Positions 8,741-16,790 of a DNA stretch of 46,714 nt are shown one piece after another. The translations under genes and the position numbers were made by a program. Origin of the DNA: B73-G16 sp964611295 (GTDB taxonomy: Bacteria > Desulfobacterota > B13-G15); NCBI GenBank assembly GCA_964611295.1, contig CAZSWV010000012.1, positions 1 to 46,714 on the forward strand, given 5' to 3'. Every line of letters begins with the position of its first letter. The stretch's first letter is position 1. The notes under the pieces are model-generated. The model saw nothing but the letters and a program-made list of their open reading frames with translations. It ran no database searches and was not told where the DNA came from.

Positions 8741-9151
8741 TCAGAGGACCTTTCTTTGGGCAGCCTTTTTTGCCAAACGGTCAGCCTCCCCATTTTCCTC
8801 ACGGGGGAGGTATTCCACTACCCAGGCCTCAAAGGAGGAAAGGAGCGACAAGGCCTGATCGAAGAGACCCTTAAGTTCTACGTCCCTCACCTTGTAGGCC
8901 CCTTGGATCTGCCGCGCCAATAGCTCGCTATCGGTGTACACTTTGACCGACCTCCAGCCCAAACGCCTCGCCTCTTCAAGTCCCCTGATCAGAGCCCTGT
9001 ATTCAGCTTGGTTATTGGTGACACGACCTAGGTAAAAGGCCAAAAAACCCAAAAGCCGTCCCTCCCTGTCCCTGAGGACGACCCCACATCCCCCTTCCCC
9101 AGGGTTCCCTAAAGAAGCCCCGTCTACGTAAAGAAACCCCTCAGGTTGCAC
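8741..9151 (-). CDS. RNase H-type ribonuclease (RnhA-like)
   Basis: A 136-residue RNase H fold protein. The four expected acidic residues are visible: Asp in VDGAS (about residue 10), Glu in NNQAEYRA (about 49), Asp in TDSELLARQ (about 73) and Asp in ENGEADRLAKKA near the C-terminus. It would cut RNA in RNA:DNA hybrids. The RVTNNQAEYRAL and YTDSELLARQIQGAYKV style fits the YpdQ/RNase HI-like group often next to zinc-ribbon proteins. It overlaps the upstream zinc-ribbon gene by 11 bp and abuts the kinase downstream. Confidence 0.88.
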   Translation of the reverse strand: MQPEGFLYVDGASLGNPGEGGCGVVLRDREGRLLGFLAFYLGRVTNNQAEYRALIRGLEEARRLGWRSVKVYTDSELLARQIQGAYKVRDVELKGLFDQALSLLSSFEAWVVEYLPREENGEADRLAKKAAQRKVL

Positions 9152-9854
9152 TTTCCTGGACGTAGTAAAGGATGCGCTGACAATTAGGACAGGTGTATAT
9201 CTTCTCGTTCTTCAAGATCTCATTGTACAACTGTGGGGGGATCCGCATAAAACAACCCTGGCAGACCTCTTGCTTAACAAGGGCGATGGCAAATCCCCTC
9301 TTCTTCTTTAAGCTCTCGTAAAGCCTAAGGACCCCTGGATCAGCTACCTTTAAGACCTCGACCTTTTCCCTTTGCCACTCCACTACCTTCTTTTGCAGTT
9401 CCTCATGTTCTTCATCAAGCCCTTTTATCTGGGCGTTTATCTGTTCCTTCTCCACCCTGACCCTTTCCTTGAGGGAAGGAAGTTCCGCTTGACGCCTTTC
9501 AAGCTCCTCCATTATCACCAGGATCTGCTCCTCTAGGTCAGAAATGGCGTTTTTGGCCCACTCGATCTCGTTAAGAACGGCTTCGTACTCCTTATTGTTC
9601 TTGACCTCAAGGAGTCGTATCTTGGACTTCCTAAGCCTATCCCTAAGCTCTTCAAGGTCCTTCTCCATCCGGCGCCTCTTCCTGTCCAGTTCCTCGATCT
9701 CCTTCTGAGTCCTCAACACCTCCTGGTCCTTCTGCTCAAGGGCCTTTTGGAGCCTCTGCCTTTTTTGAGGGTACTCTTCGAAAGAACGCTGCGCCTCAAC
9801 TATGGCCATTTCCACTTCCTGTAGGTGCCAAAGGAGATCTAATTGCTCTCTCAT
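9141..9854 (-). CDS. Coiled-coil protein with C-terminal C4 zinc ribbon
   Basis: A 237-residue protein. Residues about 15-180 are highly charged heptad-like sequence (many Glu, Lys, Arg and Gln) forecasting a long antiparallel coiled coil. The C-terminus has CQGCFMRIPPQ and YTCPNCQRILY, two C-x2-C knuckles forming a zinc ribbon. This is the widespread DUF164/CdsZ-like family, proposed to act in transcription, translation or secretion, with no single agreed role. The SD-like AGGTGAAAGGGG lies just upstream of ATG 9854. A strong hairpin ends 12 bp before the start codon. It is cotranscribed with the RNase H (11-bp overlap). Confidence 0.85.
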   Translation of the reverse strand: MREQLDLLWHLQEVEMAIVEAQRSFEEYPQKRQRLQKALEQKDQEVLRTQKEIEELDRKRRRMEKDLEELRDRLRKSKIRLLEVKNNKEYEAVLNEIEWAKNAISDLEEQILVIMEELERRQAELPSLKERVRVEKEQINAQIKGLDEEHEELQKKVVEWQREKVEVLKVADPGVLRLYESLKKKRGFAIALVKQEVCQGCFMRIPPQLYNEILKNEKIYTCPNCQRILYYVQESAT

Positions 9855-9860
9855 CCCCTT

Positions 9861-9935
9861 TCACCTAAAAAGAAGGGGTGCATCCGCACCCCTTCTTTTT
9901 AAAACAACATTGTAACTTTCTAGATTGCTCTCCAC
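9861..9935 (-). CDS. Possible 24-codon leader ORF
   Basis: Starting at GTG 9935, with GGGAGG ten bases upstream, a 24-residue frame ends in TGA six bases before the zinc-ribbon ATG. Its last third is read through the 9867-9900 hairpin. It could be a translated leader, or chance coding across a terminator. No homology can be judged at this length. Confidence 0.2.
   Translation of the reverse strand: MESNLESYNVVLKRRGADAPLLFR
9867..9900 (-). terminator. Intrinsic terminator-type hairpin
   Basis: A perfect 15-bp inverted repeat with a 4-base loop: A5-GAAGGGGTGC on one arm and its complement ending T5 on the other. It therefore works as a terminator in either direction. On the minus strand it follows tRNA-Met and would end that transcript, yet it sits only 12 bp before the zinc-ribbon start. 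Confidence 0.8.
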
Positions 9936-9954
9936 TTTGATTACACCTCCCATG

Positions 9955-10030
9955 TGGTGGGCCCACCAGGAATCGAACCTGGGACCTTCCGGTTATGAGC
10001 CGGTGGCTCTGCCAACTGAGCTATGGGCCC
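9955..10030 (-). tRNA. tRNA-Met (CAT)
   Basis: A 76-nt cloverleaf on the minus strand with 5' GGGCCCA and a 3' end of GGGCCCACCA (CCA encoded). The anticodon loop is CTCATAA, anticodon CAT, and the T arm contains GGTTCGATTCC. The acceptor sequence looks like elongator tRNA-Met; tRNA-Ile with a lysidine-modified CAT anticodon cannot be fully excluded by eye. It is not an initiator, since the 5' end pairs normally. Confidence 0.9.
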
Positions 10031-10099
10031 AATATTTAATTTATCACCAGCCCTCTCCCCTATGTCAAGGGCAAAGGCCTTTGCAGGACTTCCCTTTCG

Positions 10100-10429
10100 A
10101 TGGTAAAAGGTAAAAGGGCAAAGGCAAAAGACTTGGGCATGCAAGAGTCCACGGTTAAGCTCACCCAAAAAGAGGACCGCTTCATCCTGACTTGCCTCAA
10201 ATGCGGGGAAAACCACGAGCTCTGGACGGATTCAGAAAGGTTCGTCAGGGAGACCTTTGAAAGGTTCAAGGAAAGACACCGCAGCTGTCAAAGCCCAAAG
10301 GAGATGAAGGTGATCCAAAAGTCCCTGTTCGAAACTGAACCCCTATCCCAAGGGCCCAAGAGGAAAACGACATCTAAGCGGGGCAGGAGGAAGAAAACAA
10401 CCTCCTCTTTTCGCGCCAATAAGGCTTAG
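10100..10429 (+). CDS. Small hypothetical protein with possible zinc-binding Cys/His motif
   Basis: Up to 109 residues and very basic at both ends. The middle contains C-x2-C-G-E-N-H and, about 25 residues later, R-H-R-S-C, a set that could bind zinc. The C-terminal 30 residues are Lys/Arg-rich (GPKRKTTSKRGRRKK) and look disordered or nucleic-acid binding. ATG at 10100 is the longest start; ATG at 10139 would remove a low-complexity Lys/Ala lead. It stands alone between tRNA genes on the opposite strand. I do not recognise the family. Confidence 0.5.
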   Translation: MVKGKRAKAKDLGMQESTVKLTQKEDRFILTCLKCGENHELWTDSERFVRETFERFKERHRSCQSPKEMKVIQKSLFETEPLSQGPKRKTTSKRGRRKKTTSSFRANKA

Positions 10430-10436
10430 GGAAGAA

Positions 10437-10514
10437 TGGGGTGAGTGAGGGGCTTCGAACCCCCGACCTCTGGAGCCACAGTCCAGCGCTCTGGCCAGCT
10501 GAGCTACACTCACC
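10437..10514 (-). tRNA. tRNA-His (GTG)
   Basis: Cloverleaf with acceptor GTGAGTG/CACTCAC, anticodon loop CTGTGGC (anticodon GTG) and T arm GGTTCGAAGCC. The extra G at position -1 opposite discriminator C73 is the tRNA-His identity pair and is present in the DNA. CCA is encoded. It lies 5 bp downstream of tRNA-Arg on the same strand. Confidence 0.95.
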
Positions 10515-10519
10515 ACCTC

Positions 10520-10596
10520 TGGCGCGCCTGGGAGGAGTCGAACCCCCGACCCGCGGATTAGAAGTCCGCTGCTCTGTCCTGCTGAGCTACAGGCGC
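10520..10596 (-). tRNA. tRNA-Arg (TCT)
   Basis: A 77-nt cloverleaf: acceptor GCGCCTG/CAGGCGC, discriminator G, encoded CCA, anticodon loop CTTCTAA (anticodon TCT, decoding AGA/AGG), T arm GGTTCGACTCC. AGG is a dominant Arg codon in the neighbouring genes. It begins 10 bp after the hdrB stop and may share that transcript with tRNA-His. Confidence 0.95.
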
Positions 10597-10606
10597 CCCC
10601 TTCCAT

Positions 10607-11464
10607 TTAAATATTAAACACCCTATGGCCTAACGCGTCAACTTGGCCACTGGGGATCCCCAGGCCTTCGGGTATATATCCTAGGGAAAGCCCTATAAGC
10701 TGGGTCAGAAGTATGGGTTTGACCAATGTCCTCCCAAAGGTCCTCAGTTGACCCTTATCGAACTGTAAGTGGCAGTAAGGACAACATACGCATAGCAGAT
10801 CCGCACCTATTTCAAGGCATCCCTCTACCTTTGACTTCATGAACTTCAGGGATAGGTCATCGTCCACCCCTAACAGAGGGGCCCCACAGCAATCAAGCCT
10901 TTTAGACCAGGGAAGGGGTTCTGCTCCCAGGGCTGAAAGGATCTCTTCCATGGCCTTTGGGTCGATGGGATCGTCAAGTTCCATCAGCACGCTGGGCCTT
11001 AGGGCATGACATCCATAGTGAGGGGCAACCTTAAGCCCCGTAAGGGGCCTCTTCACCCTTGTCTTTATCCCTTCAGGTCCCACTTCTTTGTACAAAAGGT
11101 GCAAAAGATGTAACACCTTTACCCCTCCCTCGTACTTCAAGCCTTCACGTTCAAGGATCCTGTTGACCTCATCCCTTACCCCTTGGTTAGCCTCACAGTT
11201 GACCTTTGCCCTTTTCAGGGTCCCATAGCAACACTGGCATAGCACAAGGAGGTCAAGGCCAAACCCCTGGGCAAGGGCGAGGTTACGCGCTGACAAAACC
11301 AAGGCAGTCCTGGGATCTACACCTTCAAGCGGGTAGCCGCAACATCCGAAATCCTTGAGGTCTACCGCTTCCACCCCTAACCCCTTTAAGGCCGTCTTGG
11401 CCGAATCCGCGTACTCCTTAAGCCTTGCTTGTACGTTACAGCCCAGAAACAAGGCGTAGCGCAT
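10607..11464 (-). CDS. hdrB: Heterodisulfide reductase subunit B-like (two CCG domains)
   Basis: A 285-residue HdrB homologue. The first CCG module has FLGCN, DFGCCGYPLEG and CQCCYGTLK; the second has PHYGCHALRPS, RLDCCGAPLLG and CVCCPYCHLQFD. In methanogen HdrB these Cys residues hold two non-cubane [4Fe-4S] clusters that reduce CoM-S-S-CoB. Here the acceptor is unknown, perhaps another disulfide or electron relay to the membrane. The ATG at 11464 is chosen over 11470 because GAAGGAGG ends six bases before it. It overlaps the end of the cytochrome b/HdrC fusion by 29 bp, so HdrB and HdrC are made together. It is followed by tRNA-Arg and tRNA-His. Confidence 0.88.
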   Translation of the reverse strand: MRYALFLGCNVQARLKEYADSAKTALKGLGVEAVDLKDFGCCGYPLEGVDPRTALVLSARNLALAQGFGLDLLVLCQCCYGTLKRAKVNCEANQGVRDEVNRILEREGLKYEGGVKVLHLLHLLYKEVGPEGIKTRVKRPLTGLKVAPHYGCHALRPSVLMELDDPIDPKAMEEILSALGAEPLPWSKRLDCCGAPLLGVDDDLSLKFMKSKVEGCLEIGADLLCVCCPYCHLQFDKGQLRTFGRTLVKPILLTQLIGLSLGYIPEGLGIPSGQVDALGHRVFNI

Positions 11465-13148
11465 CTCCATCCTCCTTCAGCGACCTAAGGGCCATGGCCT
11501 TAAGTCCCAGTATCACCTCGGTAACTTCAACCCCTTGGGGGCACTGTTCTTGACACTGGTAACAGGTCAGACACTTCCACAACATCTCTGCCGAAAGGGC
11601 CAACTCCCTGAGACCAAGGGCACAGGCCCTCATCAACTGATGGGGTAAAAGCCCAAGGGCCTCTTCTGGGCATTCGTATTGGGAAACCACAGGGCAGACG
11701 TTTGTACAGGTTTGACACGCAAAACAGGGCCAGAACCGACCCTCCGATACGCTGAGTTCCTTGCCGACCTCAAAGGGCCCTGTCCCTGGATGAAAAGCTT
11801 CCTTTAACTTCTGCCTTAACAGGAGGACAGGCCCAGGGTAACCACCCTCAAGCTCTTCGGCCCTCAGCCCCCTGTAAAAGGAAAGGGGTGAAAGCAACAG
11901 CGGGTCGACCATCCCCCTTCTGAAGAGGGCTTCCCTAGCGTCAAACCACAGTTCTTGGAGGTCTATCCCAGAGGGACACACAACCGTACACCTCAAACAG
12001 TTGGTGCAGAGCAGAACCCCTTCCAAGAGCCTCGACAGTTCTCCCTGCCCCACTGCCTTGCCCTTGGCCAGGGACCTAAGTGGGGCGATCTTTTCGGAAG
12101 GCAGTACCTTAAGGTTTGACCTGGTAACCGAAGCAATCCCCACAGCACATTGTGAGGTACACGTCCCGCAGTGGACACAGGCGTCAAGCTCTATCATCTG
12201 CTTGGTCTTTAAGTTCTCGGGGTTTGAGGTCTGAGGGGACATGACCCCATTGAGCAAAAGGCTTAGGGGCACGGTCAGCAGGTGCAAGAACTTGGTGAAA
12301 GGCAAAATCGGAAGCGCAAGAAGGAGCACACCTACGTGGACCCACCATAACCCCTTAGCTCCCCCTATACGGTCCAAAACGAGGGCAAAAGGCCTAAAAG
12401 CCTTGGACAACCCATAGCTGACGAAGGCCCACTTCTGATCCGCATGACAAGGGGCACAACTCGTGGCATGGACCTCTGCCCCCTGCTCTAAGAGGGCTTG
12501 ATCGATCCCTTCCTCGCCGTGAGGGGAGACCAAACCCATCTCCTTCACCCAATAGGCCTCAAGGGCCTTAAGCTCCTCTTCCCCGAGCGGGGCGTATTCC
12601 TCAACCATCTGCAAATAGGCCCTGTAAGAGGTCACCTTAACCGCCTTGAGCAAAAAACCCGAAAGGACTACAAGGGCCACCACTAGGAGGGCGTACACGT
12701 CCATCTTGTTGCTTATAAACCGCCTAATCCCCTTTACCCAACGCCTCCAAAAGGCCATAAAGGCCCCCACCAACACCATGAGGCCAAAAAGGTCCCTCAA
12801 AAAGATATGCGGCATGGCAGTGGAAAAATACCCATCAAAAACCACCTTGCCAAAGGCATGGGTAACCACCAGGACCCCAAACCCCCAATAGATCAATAGG
12901 TGCATGACCCACCTATAACGGTCCTCCCTATAAGTACGTACCTGCAAAAACACGTCACCAAAAAGCGCCCTTAAAAACAAAAGCCCCTTCTTCCCCAAAA
13001 ACACCCCCTTCACACCCCGGAGGAAGGCATAAAACCGCTTGAGAAACCTACCCTTACCCTCCATCGACCCTATAAACCACCCATAAAACTTCACTACGAT
13101 TCCTATAAGAAACAAAAGGAAAGAGATATAAAACAACGTAGTTAACAT
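11436..13148 (-). CDS. Membrane cytochrome b / CXXCH / ferredoxin / HdrC fusion protein
   Basis: A 570-residue mosaic. Membrane segments lie near residues 2-27, 80-102, 115-137, 150-172 and 268-300, resembling the NarI/DsrM/HdrE cytochrome b group. Between the fourth and fifth is CAPCH (about 231-235), a heme c attachment motif. Next come CVHCGTCTSQC (about 324) and CTNCLRCTVVCP (about 381), a dicluster ferredoxin domain. Last is an HdrC-like domain with CFACQTCTNVCP (about 475) and CLTCYQCQEQCP (about 526). It could pass electrons between the quinone pool and HdrB/HdrA. AAAGGAGG precedes tandem ATGs; spacing favours 13148 over 13151. It overlaps hdrB by 29 bp and is separated from hdrA by a terminator and its own promoter. 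Confidence 0.85.
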   Translation of the reverse strand: MLTTLFYISFLLFLIGIVVKFYGWFIGSMEGKGRFLKRFYAFLRGVKGVFLGKKGLLFLRALFGDVFLQVRTYREDRYRWVMHLLIYWGFGVLVVTHAFGKVVFDGYFSTAMPHIFLRDLFGLMVLVGAFMAFWRRWVKGIRRFISNKMDVYALLVVALVVLSGFLLKAVKVTSYRAYLQMVEEYAPLGEEELKALEAYWVKEMGLVSPHGEEGIDQALLEQGAEVHATSCAPCHADQKWAFVSYGLSKAFRPFALVLDRIGGAKGLWWVHVGVLLLALPILPFTKFLHLLTVPLSLLLNGVMSPQTSNPENLKTKQMIELDACVHCGTCTSQCAVGIASVTRSNLKVLPSEKIAPLRSLAKGKAVGQGELSRLLEGVLLCTNCLRCTVVCPSGIDLQELWFDAREALFRRGMVDPLLLSPLSFYRGLRAEELEGGYPGPVLLLRQKLKEAFHPGTGPFEVGKELSVSEGRFWPCFACQTCTNVCPVVSQYECPEEALGLLPHQLMRACALGLRELALSAEMLWKCLTCYQCQEQCPQGVEVTEVILGLKAMALRSLKEDGDALRLVSGL

Positions 13149-13171
13149 CATCCCCCTCCTTTGCAACCCAT

Positions 13172-13208
13172 ACATTTTTACATATACCACATGTTTTACA
13201 TAAATCAA
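13172..13208 (-). promoter_or_regulatory. Putative promoter with direct repeats upstream of the cytochrome b/HdrC fusion
   Basis: On the minus strand TTGATT (13208-13203) is followed after 16-17 bp by TATATG/ATATGT (near 13186-13180). Two near-identical 12-13 base repeats, acat(g)ttttacat at 13172-13183 and 13189-13201, overlap it with starts 17 bp apart, a possible site for an unknown regulator. Confidence 0.4.
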
Positions 13209-13237
13209 AACTTCGTTTTGGATAGTTCGGAAAAGTT

Positions 13238-13261
13238 AAAGGCCTCCGCAAGGAGGCCTTT
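13238..13261 (-). terminator. Terminator hairpin after hdrA
   Basis: A perfect 10-bp stem, AAAGGCCTCC with a 4-base loop and its complement, 21 bp past the hdrA stop. On the minus strand it is followed by a weak T-rich tail (AACTTTTCC). It separates the bamB-bamC-hdrA transcript from the downstream cytochrome b/HdrC-hdrB pair. Confidence 0.65.
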
Positions 13262-13282
13262 TGAAGGTGGTTTTTTTGGTTT

Positions 13283-16200
13283 TTAGTCCTTGGTCTCCGT
13301 TAAGGCGTCTATTGCTTCTATTATCTGTTGGTCTGTGAAGTGTTGGAGCGTGACGGCCCCGGTAGGGCATTTGGTAACGCAGAGGCCGTCGCCTTTACAA
13401 AGCACGGGGTTTACCTGGGCCTTCTTCAGGCCTTTCTTTTTCTCCTCCAAGCCTAAGGCCCCATAGGCGCAGACCTCTACACAGGCCCCACACCCCATGC
13501 AGAGGTCCTCTTGGACTTGGCAGACGGCTCCGCTTGCGCGTATTTCCTCCTGGGACATAAGGATGGCCGCCCTCAAAGCGGCGGTTTTGGCTTGCGATAT
13601 CGCTTCCTCGGAGAACTTGGGATAATGGGCCATGCCGCAGATGAAGACCCCATCTGAGGGGGAGTCTACTGGCCTCAACTTAGGATGTACCTCTGCCAGG
13701 AACCCATCTGGGGTGGTCTGGAGGTTCAAACGCTCAGCTATTTCAGCAGTGCCTCCGGGGATAACAGGAGTGCTCAAGACCAATAGGTCAGCCTTAAGTT
13801 CAAGTTCTTCAGCGATCGTTGGGACAAAGCACCTAACCCTAAGGCCTTCCCCATCTGGTTCTACAGATGGTTTCCTTTCGGCCTCATACCTTAGGAACAG
13901 GACGCCCTTCTGTCTTGCCTTATGGTAGTAGTCCTCTACGAACCCGTATGTGCGCATGTCCCTATAAAGGACCACTACCTCCATTTCGGGATCGAGTTCT
14001 TTGAGCTTTAAGGCGTTTTTTACCGCCTCAGCACAGCAGATCCGACTGCAGTAACTACGGCCGGGCTCGCGGGACTCTACACACTGGATCATGACCACCC
14101 TCTTCACACCTTTGGGGATCTTGCCCTCTGAGAGCATCTGTTCGAGCTCAAGTTGGGTGACGACTCCTTCGTGTTTCCCGTAAAGGTAAGAAGAGGGCCT
14201 TAGAAGTTCACCACCTGTGGCGACGACTATTACCCCGTGTTCGAGCTCAACCCTCTCCCCTTGTCTTGAGGCGATCACCGTTTTGAAGTTCCCAACAAAG
14301 CCGTGGAGCTCTGATACTTCATAACCGACAAAGGCCTTTACCTTCGGGTTTGTCATTATTTCGCTTACAAGCCTCTCGAGAACTACCTGTGGGTCCCTTC
14401 CCTCGAGGGTATAACGAAGCTTCCGGAAGTTGCCACCGAGTTCACCTTCCTTTTCCACCAAGTACACGTCAAAACCCTGACGGGCCAAGGACAGCGCTGC
14501 GGTCATACCCGCCACTCCACCCCCGATGACAAGGGCCCTTTTGTCCACCTTGAGGAGAGGCTCGCTCAAAGGGGCAAGCCTTCTCGCACGTGCCACAGCC
14601 ATCCTGAGCAGCTCTCGGGCCTTCTCCGTAGCCACTTCCTTTTCCATGGAGTGGACCCAACTGCAGTGCTCCCGTATGTTCACAAGCTCAAGCAAATAAG
14701 GGTTGAGACCAGCCTCCCTTAAGGCCTCCCTGAAAACCGGTTCGTGGGTCCTAGGGGTACAGGCTGCCACCACCACCCTGTTCAATCCCTTCTCCTTTAT
14801 CTGATCCACGATCCTGCTCAGCCCCTCGTTTGAACAGCTTATCAATTGGTCCTCGGCATAGACCACACCCTCCAAGGTCCAAGCGTAATCCACAAGGTCC
14901 TTGACCTCGATAACTCCTGCGATGTTGCTCCCGCAGTGGCATATAAATACCCCTATTTTCGGCTCCTCTCCCTCAACAGATCTCTCAGGGGGGTATTCCT
15001 TTTTTACGCTGAGAGTACCCCTTGAAGGCGCAAGGAGTTCTGCCACTTCTGAAGCCGCAGCCCCAGCTGAGCATATGGTATCCGGGACGTCCATAGGGGC
15101 AACGGCACAACCACCTACGTATACCCCTTTCCTGTCCCCATCCAAGGGGTAAAGGGATGGGGCCTTAAAGAAGCCGTGCTCGTTGAGTTCAAGGCCTAGG
15201 AGCCTGCTGAGCTTAAGGTTATCAGCGGCAGGGACCGCCCCCACCGAAAGCACCACCATCCCGAACCTTTCCCTTACCAAACGCTCTCCGTCGTAGTAGC
15301 TTATCACGATGTCCTTGGTCTCAGGGTCCTCGCGGAGCACAGGGATCCTTGACCTCACGAACTTTATGCCCCTCTTTTTGGCCCTGTTGTAAAGGTCCTC
15401 AAAACCTTTGCCAAAGGTCCTTACGTCCATGTGGAAGATGACCGTGTCGATGTCAGGATGATGGTCCTTGGTGACCATGGCCTGTTTTATCGCATAAGTA
15501 CAACAGAAGGCTGAACAGTAGCTCCTGCCGAAATCGAAGGAACGCGAACCAACGCACTGGATCCAAGCTATCCTATCCGGAACCACCCCGTCGGAGCGCC
15601 TTAGGATCTCACCAGCTGTAGGCCCAGAGGCGTTCGTTATCCTCTCGTACTCCATAGAGGTGACTACGTTCTTGAACTCGCCATAGCCCCATGGACCATG
15701 CGAAACGTCGAAAAGCCCATAACCGGTGGCCACCAAGATAGCGCCTACTTGGACCTTTCCGCGTTTGCGCTTCTGGGCGAAGTTTATGGCCTTGTTCTTA
15801 CATACAGCGATGCACAAGGTGCACTTACCTACAAAGTACTGACAGGCATTGCGGTCGACATAGGCCTTTTTCGGGACAGCTTGCGGGCACCACACGCTTA
15901 TGGCCTTAGTGGGTCCGAGGTTTTCATCATAAGGGTTAGGTATGGATATGGGACAATAGGTACTACAGGTCCCACAGCCTGTACAGAGCTCCTCCTCTAC
16001 ATAACGGGGATGCCTTACAATGGTGACAGTAAAGGCGCCAGGCTCCCCTTCGACCTCCACCACCTCGCTGTTGGAGAGGATCCTTATGTTTGGATGCCGA
16101 CCGGCATCCGACATCTTCGGCCCAAGTATTCATATAGAGCACTCGACAGTGGGAAAGGTCTTGTCGAGCTGGGCCATCCGCCCCCCGATCTGGGGCTTGG

Positions 16201-16306
16201 ACTCCACAAGGTAGACCCTGAAGCCCAAAGAGGCGAGATCGAGGGAAGCCTGTATGCCGCCTATCCCTCCCCCTATAACGAGCACGGCACCGACTGGATT
16301 GGACAT
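13283..16306 (-). CDS. hdrA: HdrA-like FAD/iron-sulfur selenoprotein with in-frame TGA (Sec59)
   Basis: Reading from ATG 16306 gives 1007 residues with one in-frame TGA, codon 59 (16132-16130). Before it lies an intact HdrA FAD domain start (VLVIGGGIGGIQA, residues 8-20, and QIGGRMAQLDKTFPT). After it the frame runs on in typical HdrA sequence. The motif reads E-C-S-I-(TGA)-I-L-G-P-K-M, where family members have C-x2-C-I-L-x-P-K or, in some methanogens, selenocysteine. Ferredoxin-like Cys motifs fall at about 108-118 and 155-169. A second HdrA-type unit begins near residue 387 (ICHCGSN), with another FAD motif VIGGGVAGM (about 593). Two C-terminal [4Fe-4S] motifs fall at 936-946 and 970-980. 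It resembles BamE-type double HdrA and probably bifurcates or distributes electrons. The start shares one base with the bamC stop. A caller not reading TGA would give a 943-residue piece from 16114. Confidence 0.88.
16086..16114 (-). promoter_or_regulatory. Bacterial SECIS-type hairpin downstream of the hdrA UGA
   Basis: The mRNA contains a 7-bp stem GGAUGCC/GGCAUCC (16109-16103 with 16098-16092) closed by the 4-base loop GGUC (16102-16099). A lower 4-bp AUGU/ACAU stem is set off by a small internal loop (C versus AA). The apical loop begins 27 nt after the UGA, inside the 16-37 nt range described for bacterial SECIS elements. GGUC is also the loop of the E. coli fdhF SECIS that SelB binds. 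The fold was drawn by eye. Confidence 0.75.
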
Positions 16307-16779
16307 CACAGTTCCTCCACCTCCTCTTCTTCTGCTTCTGCCTTGACCTCTACCTCCTCGATCCTCTCGGGGAGGTATACGAGGGCCTCTTGGTCACAGG
16401 CCTGTACACACATGGGACCTCCCTCTGGCATTGGGTCCCCACAGCCGTCGCAAAGTAGCGGCAACCCCGTCTCTGGGTCAAAGAAGTCCGGCCTAGACGG
16501 ACAGGCAGACCTACAAAAGGTACACTCTTCGTAATCCCTTCCACCAACAACCACCCGGTATCGGACGTTACATTCGGTCTCGGTGTACCTGCCGCATATC
16601 ATCGGCAAGTAGACGTCGTTCAGCTCGTCCGCGAAGACCCTGATCCTGGCCTTGGCGGGGTTGACATAAGAGTACCTGGGTTCGGCATGATAGGCCGCAC
16701 AGTAGACCTCACAGGTCCTACAACCCGTGCATTTTTCGGGTTGTATCATTATCGCCTTTATAACCTTTTTGGTCTTCAT
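16306..16779 (-). CDS. bamC: Ferredoxin-like electron-transfer subunit, BamC-like
   Basis: A 157-residue cytoplasmic Fe-S protein with room for three [4Fe-4S] clusters: CTGCRTCEVYC near residue 17, CTFCRSACP near 88, CDGCG near 109 with MCVQAC near 123, plus further Cys in MICGRYTETECN. The acidic C-terminal tail is rich in Glu. It matches the small partner that takes or delivers electrons for BamB-type tungsten oxidoreductases (BamC; also HycB/CooF-like). GGGAGG precedes the ATG. It lies 11 bp after the oxidoreductase gene, and its TGA shares one base with the hdrA ATG (TGATG), so the three subunits should be made in fixed ratio. Confidence 0.8.
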   Translation of the reverse strand: MKTKKVIKAIMIQPEKCTGCRTCEVYCAAYHAEPRYSYVNPAKARIRVFADELNDVYLPMICGRYTETECNVRYRVVVGGRDYEECTFCRSACPSRPDFFDPETGLPLLCDGCGDPMPEGGPMCVQACDQEALVYLPERIEEVEVKAEAEEEEVEEL

Positions 16780-16790
16780 GATCGGCCTCC

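Noticed and set aside
16114..16306. TGA at 16132-16130 as a true stop, making hdrA a pseudogene or a shorter gene starting at 16114
   Set aside because: It would cut the FAD domain from the protein, the frame on both sides is intact, the position is the known Sec/Cys site and a SECIS-like hairpin follows.
15698..16534. 278-codon open frame on the plus strand
   Set aside because: It lies antisense to hdrA and the bamC-like gene, lacks family character and has no ribosome site.
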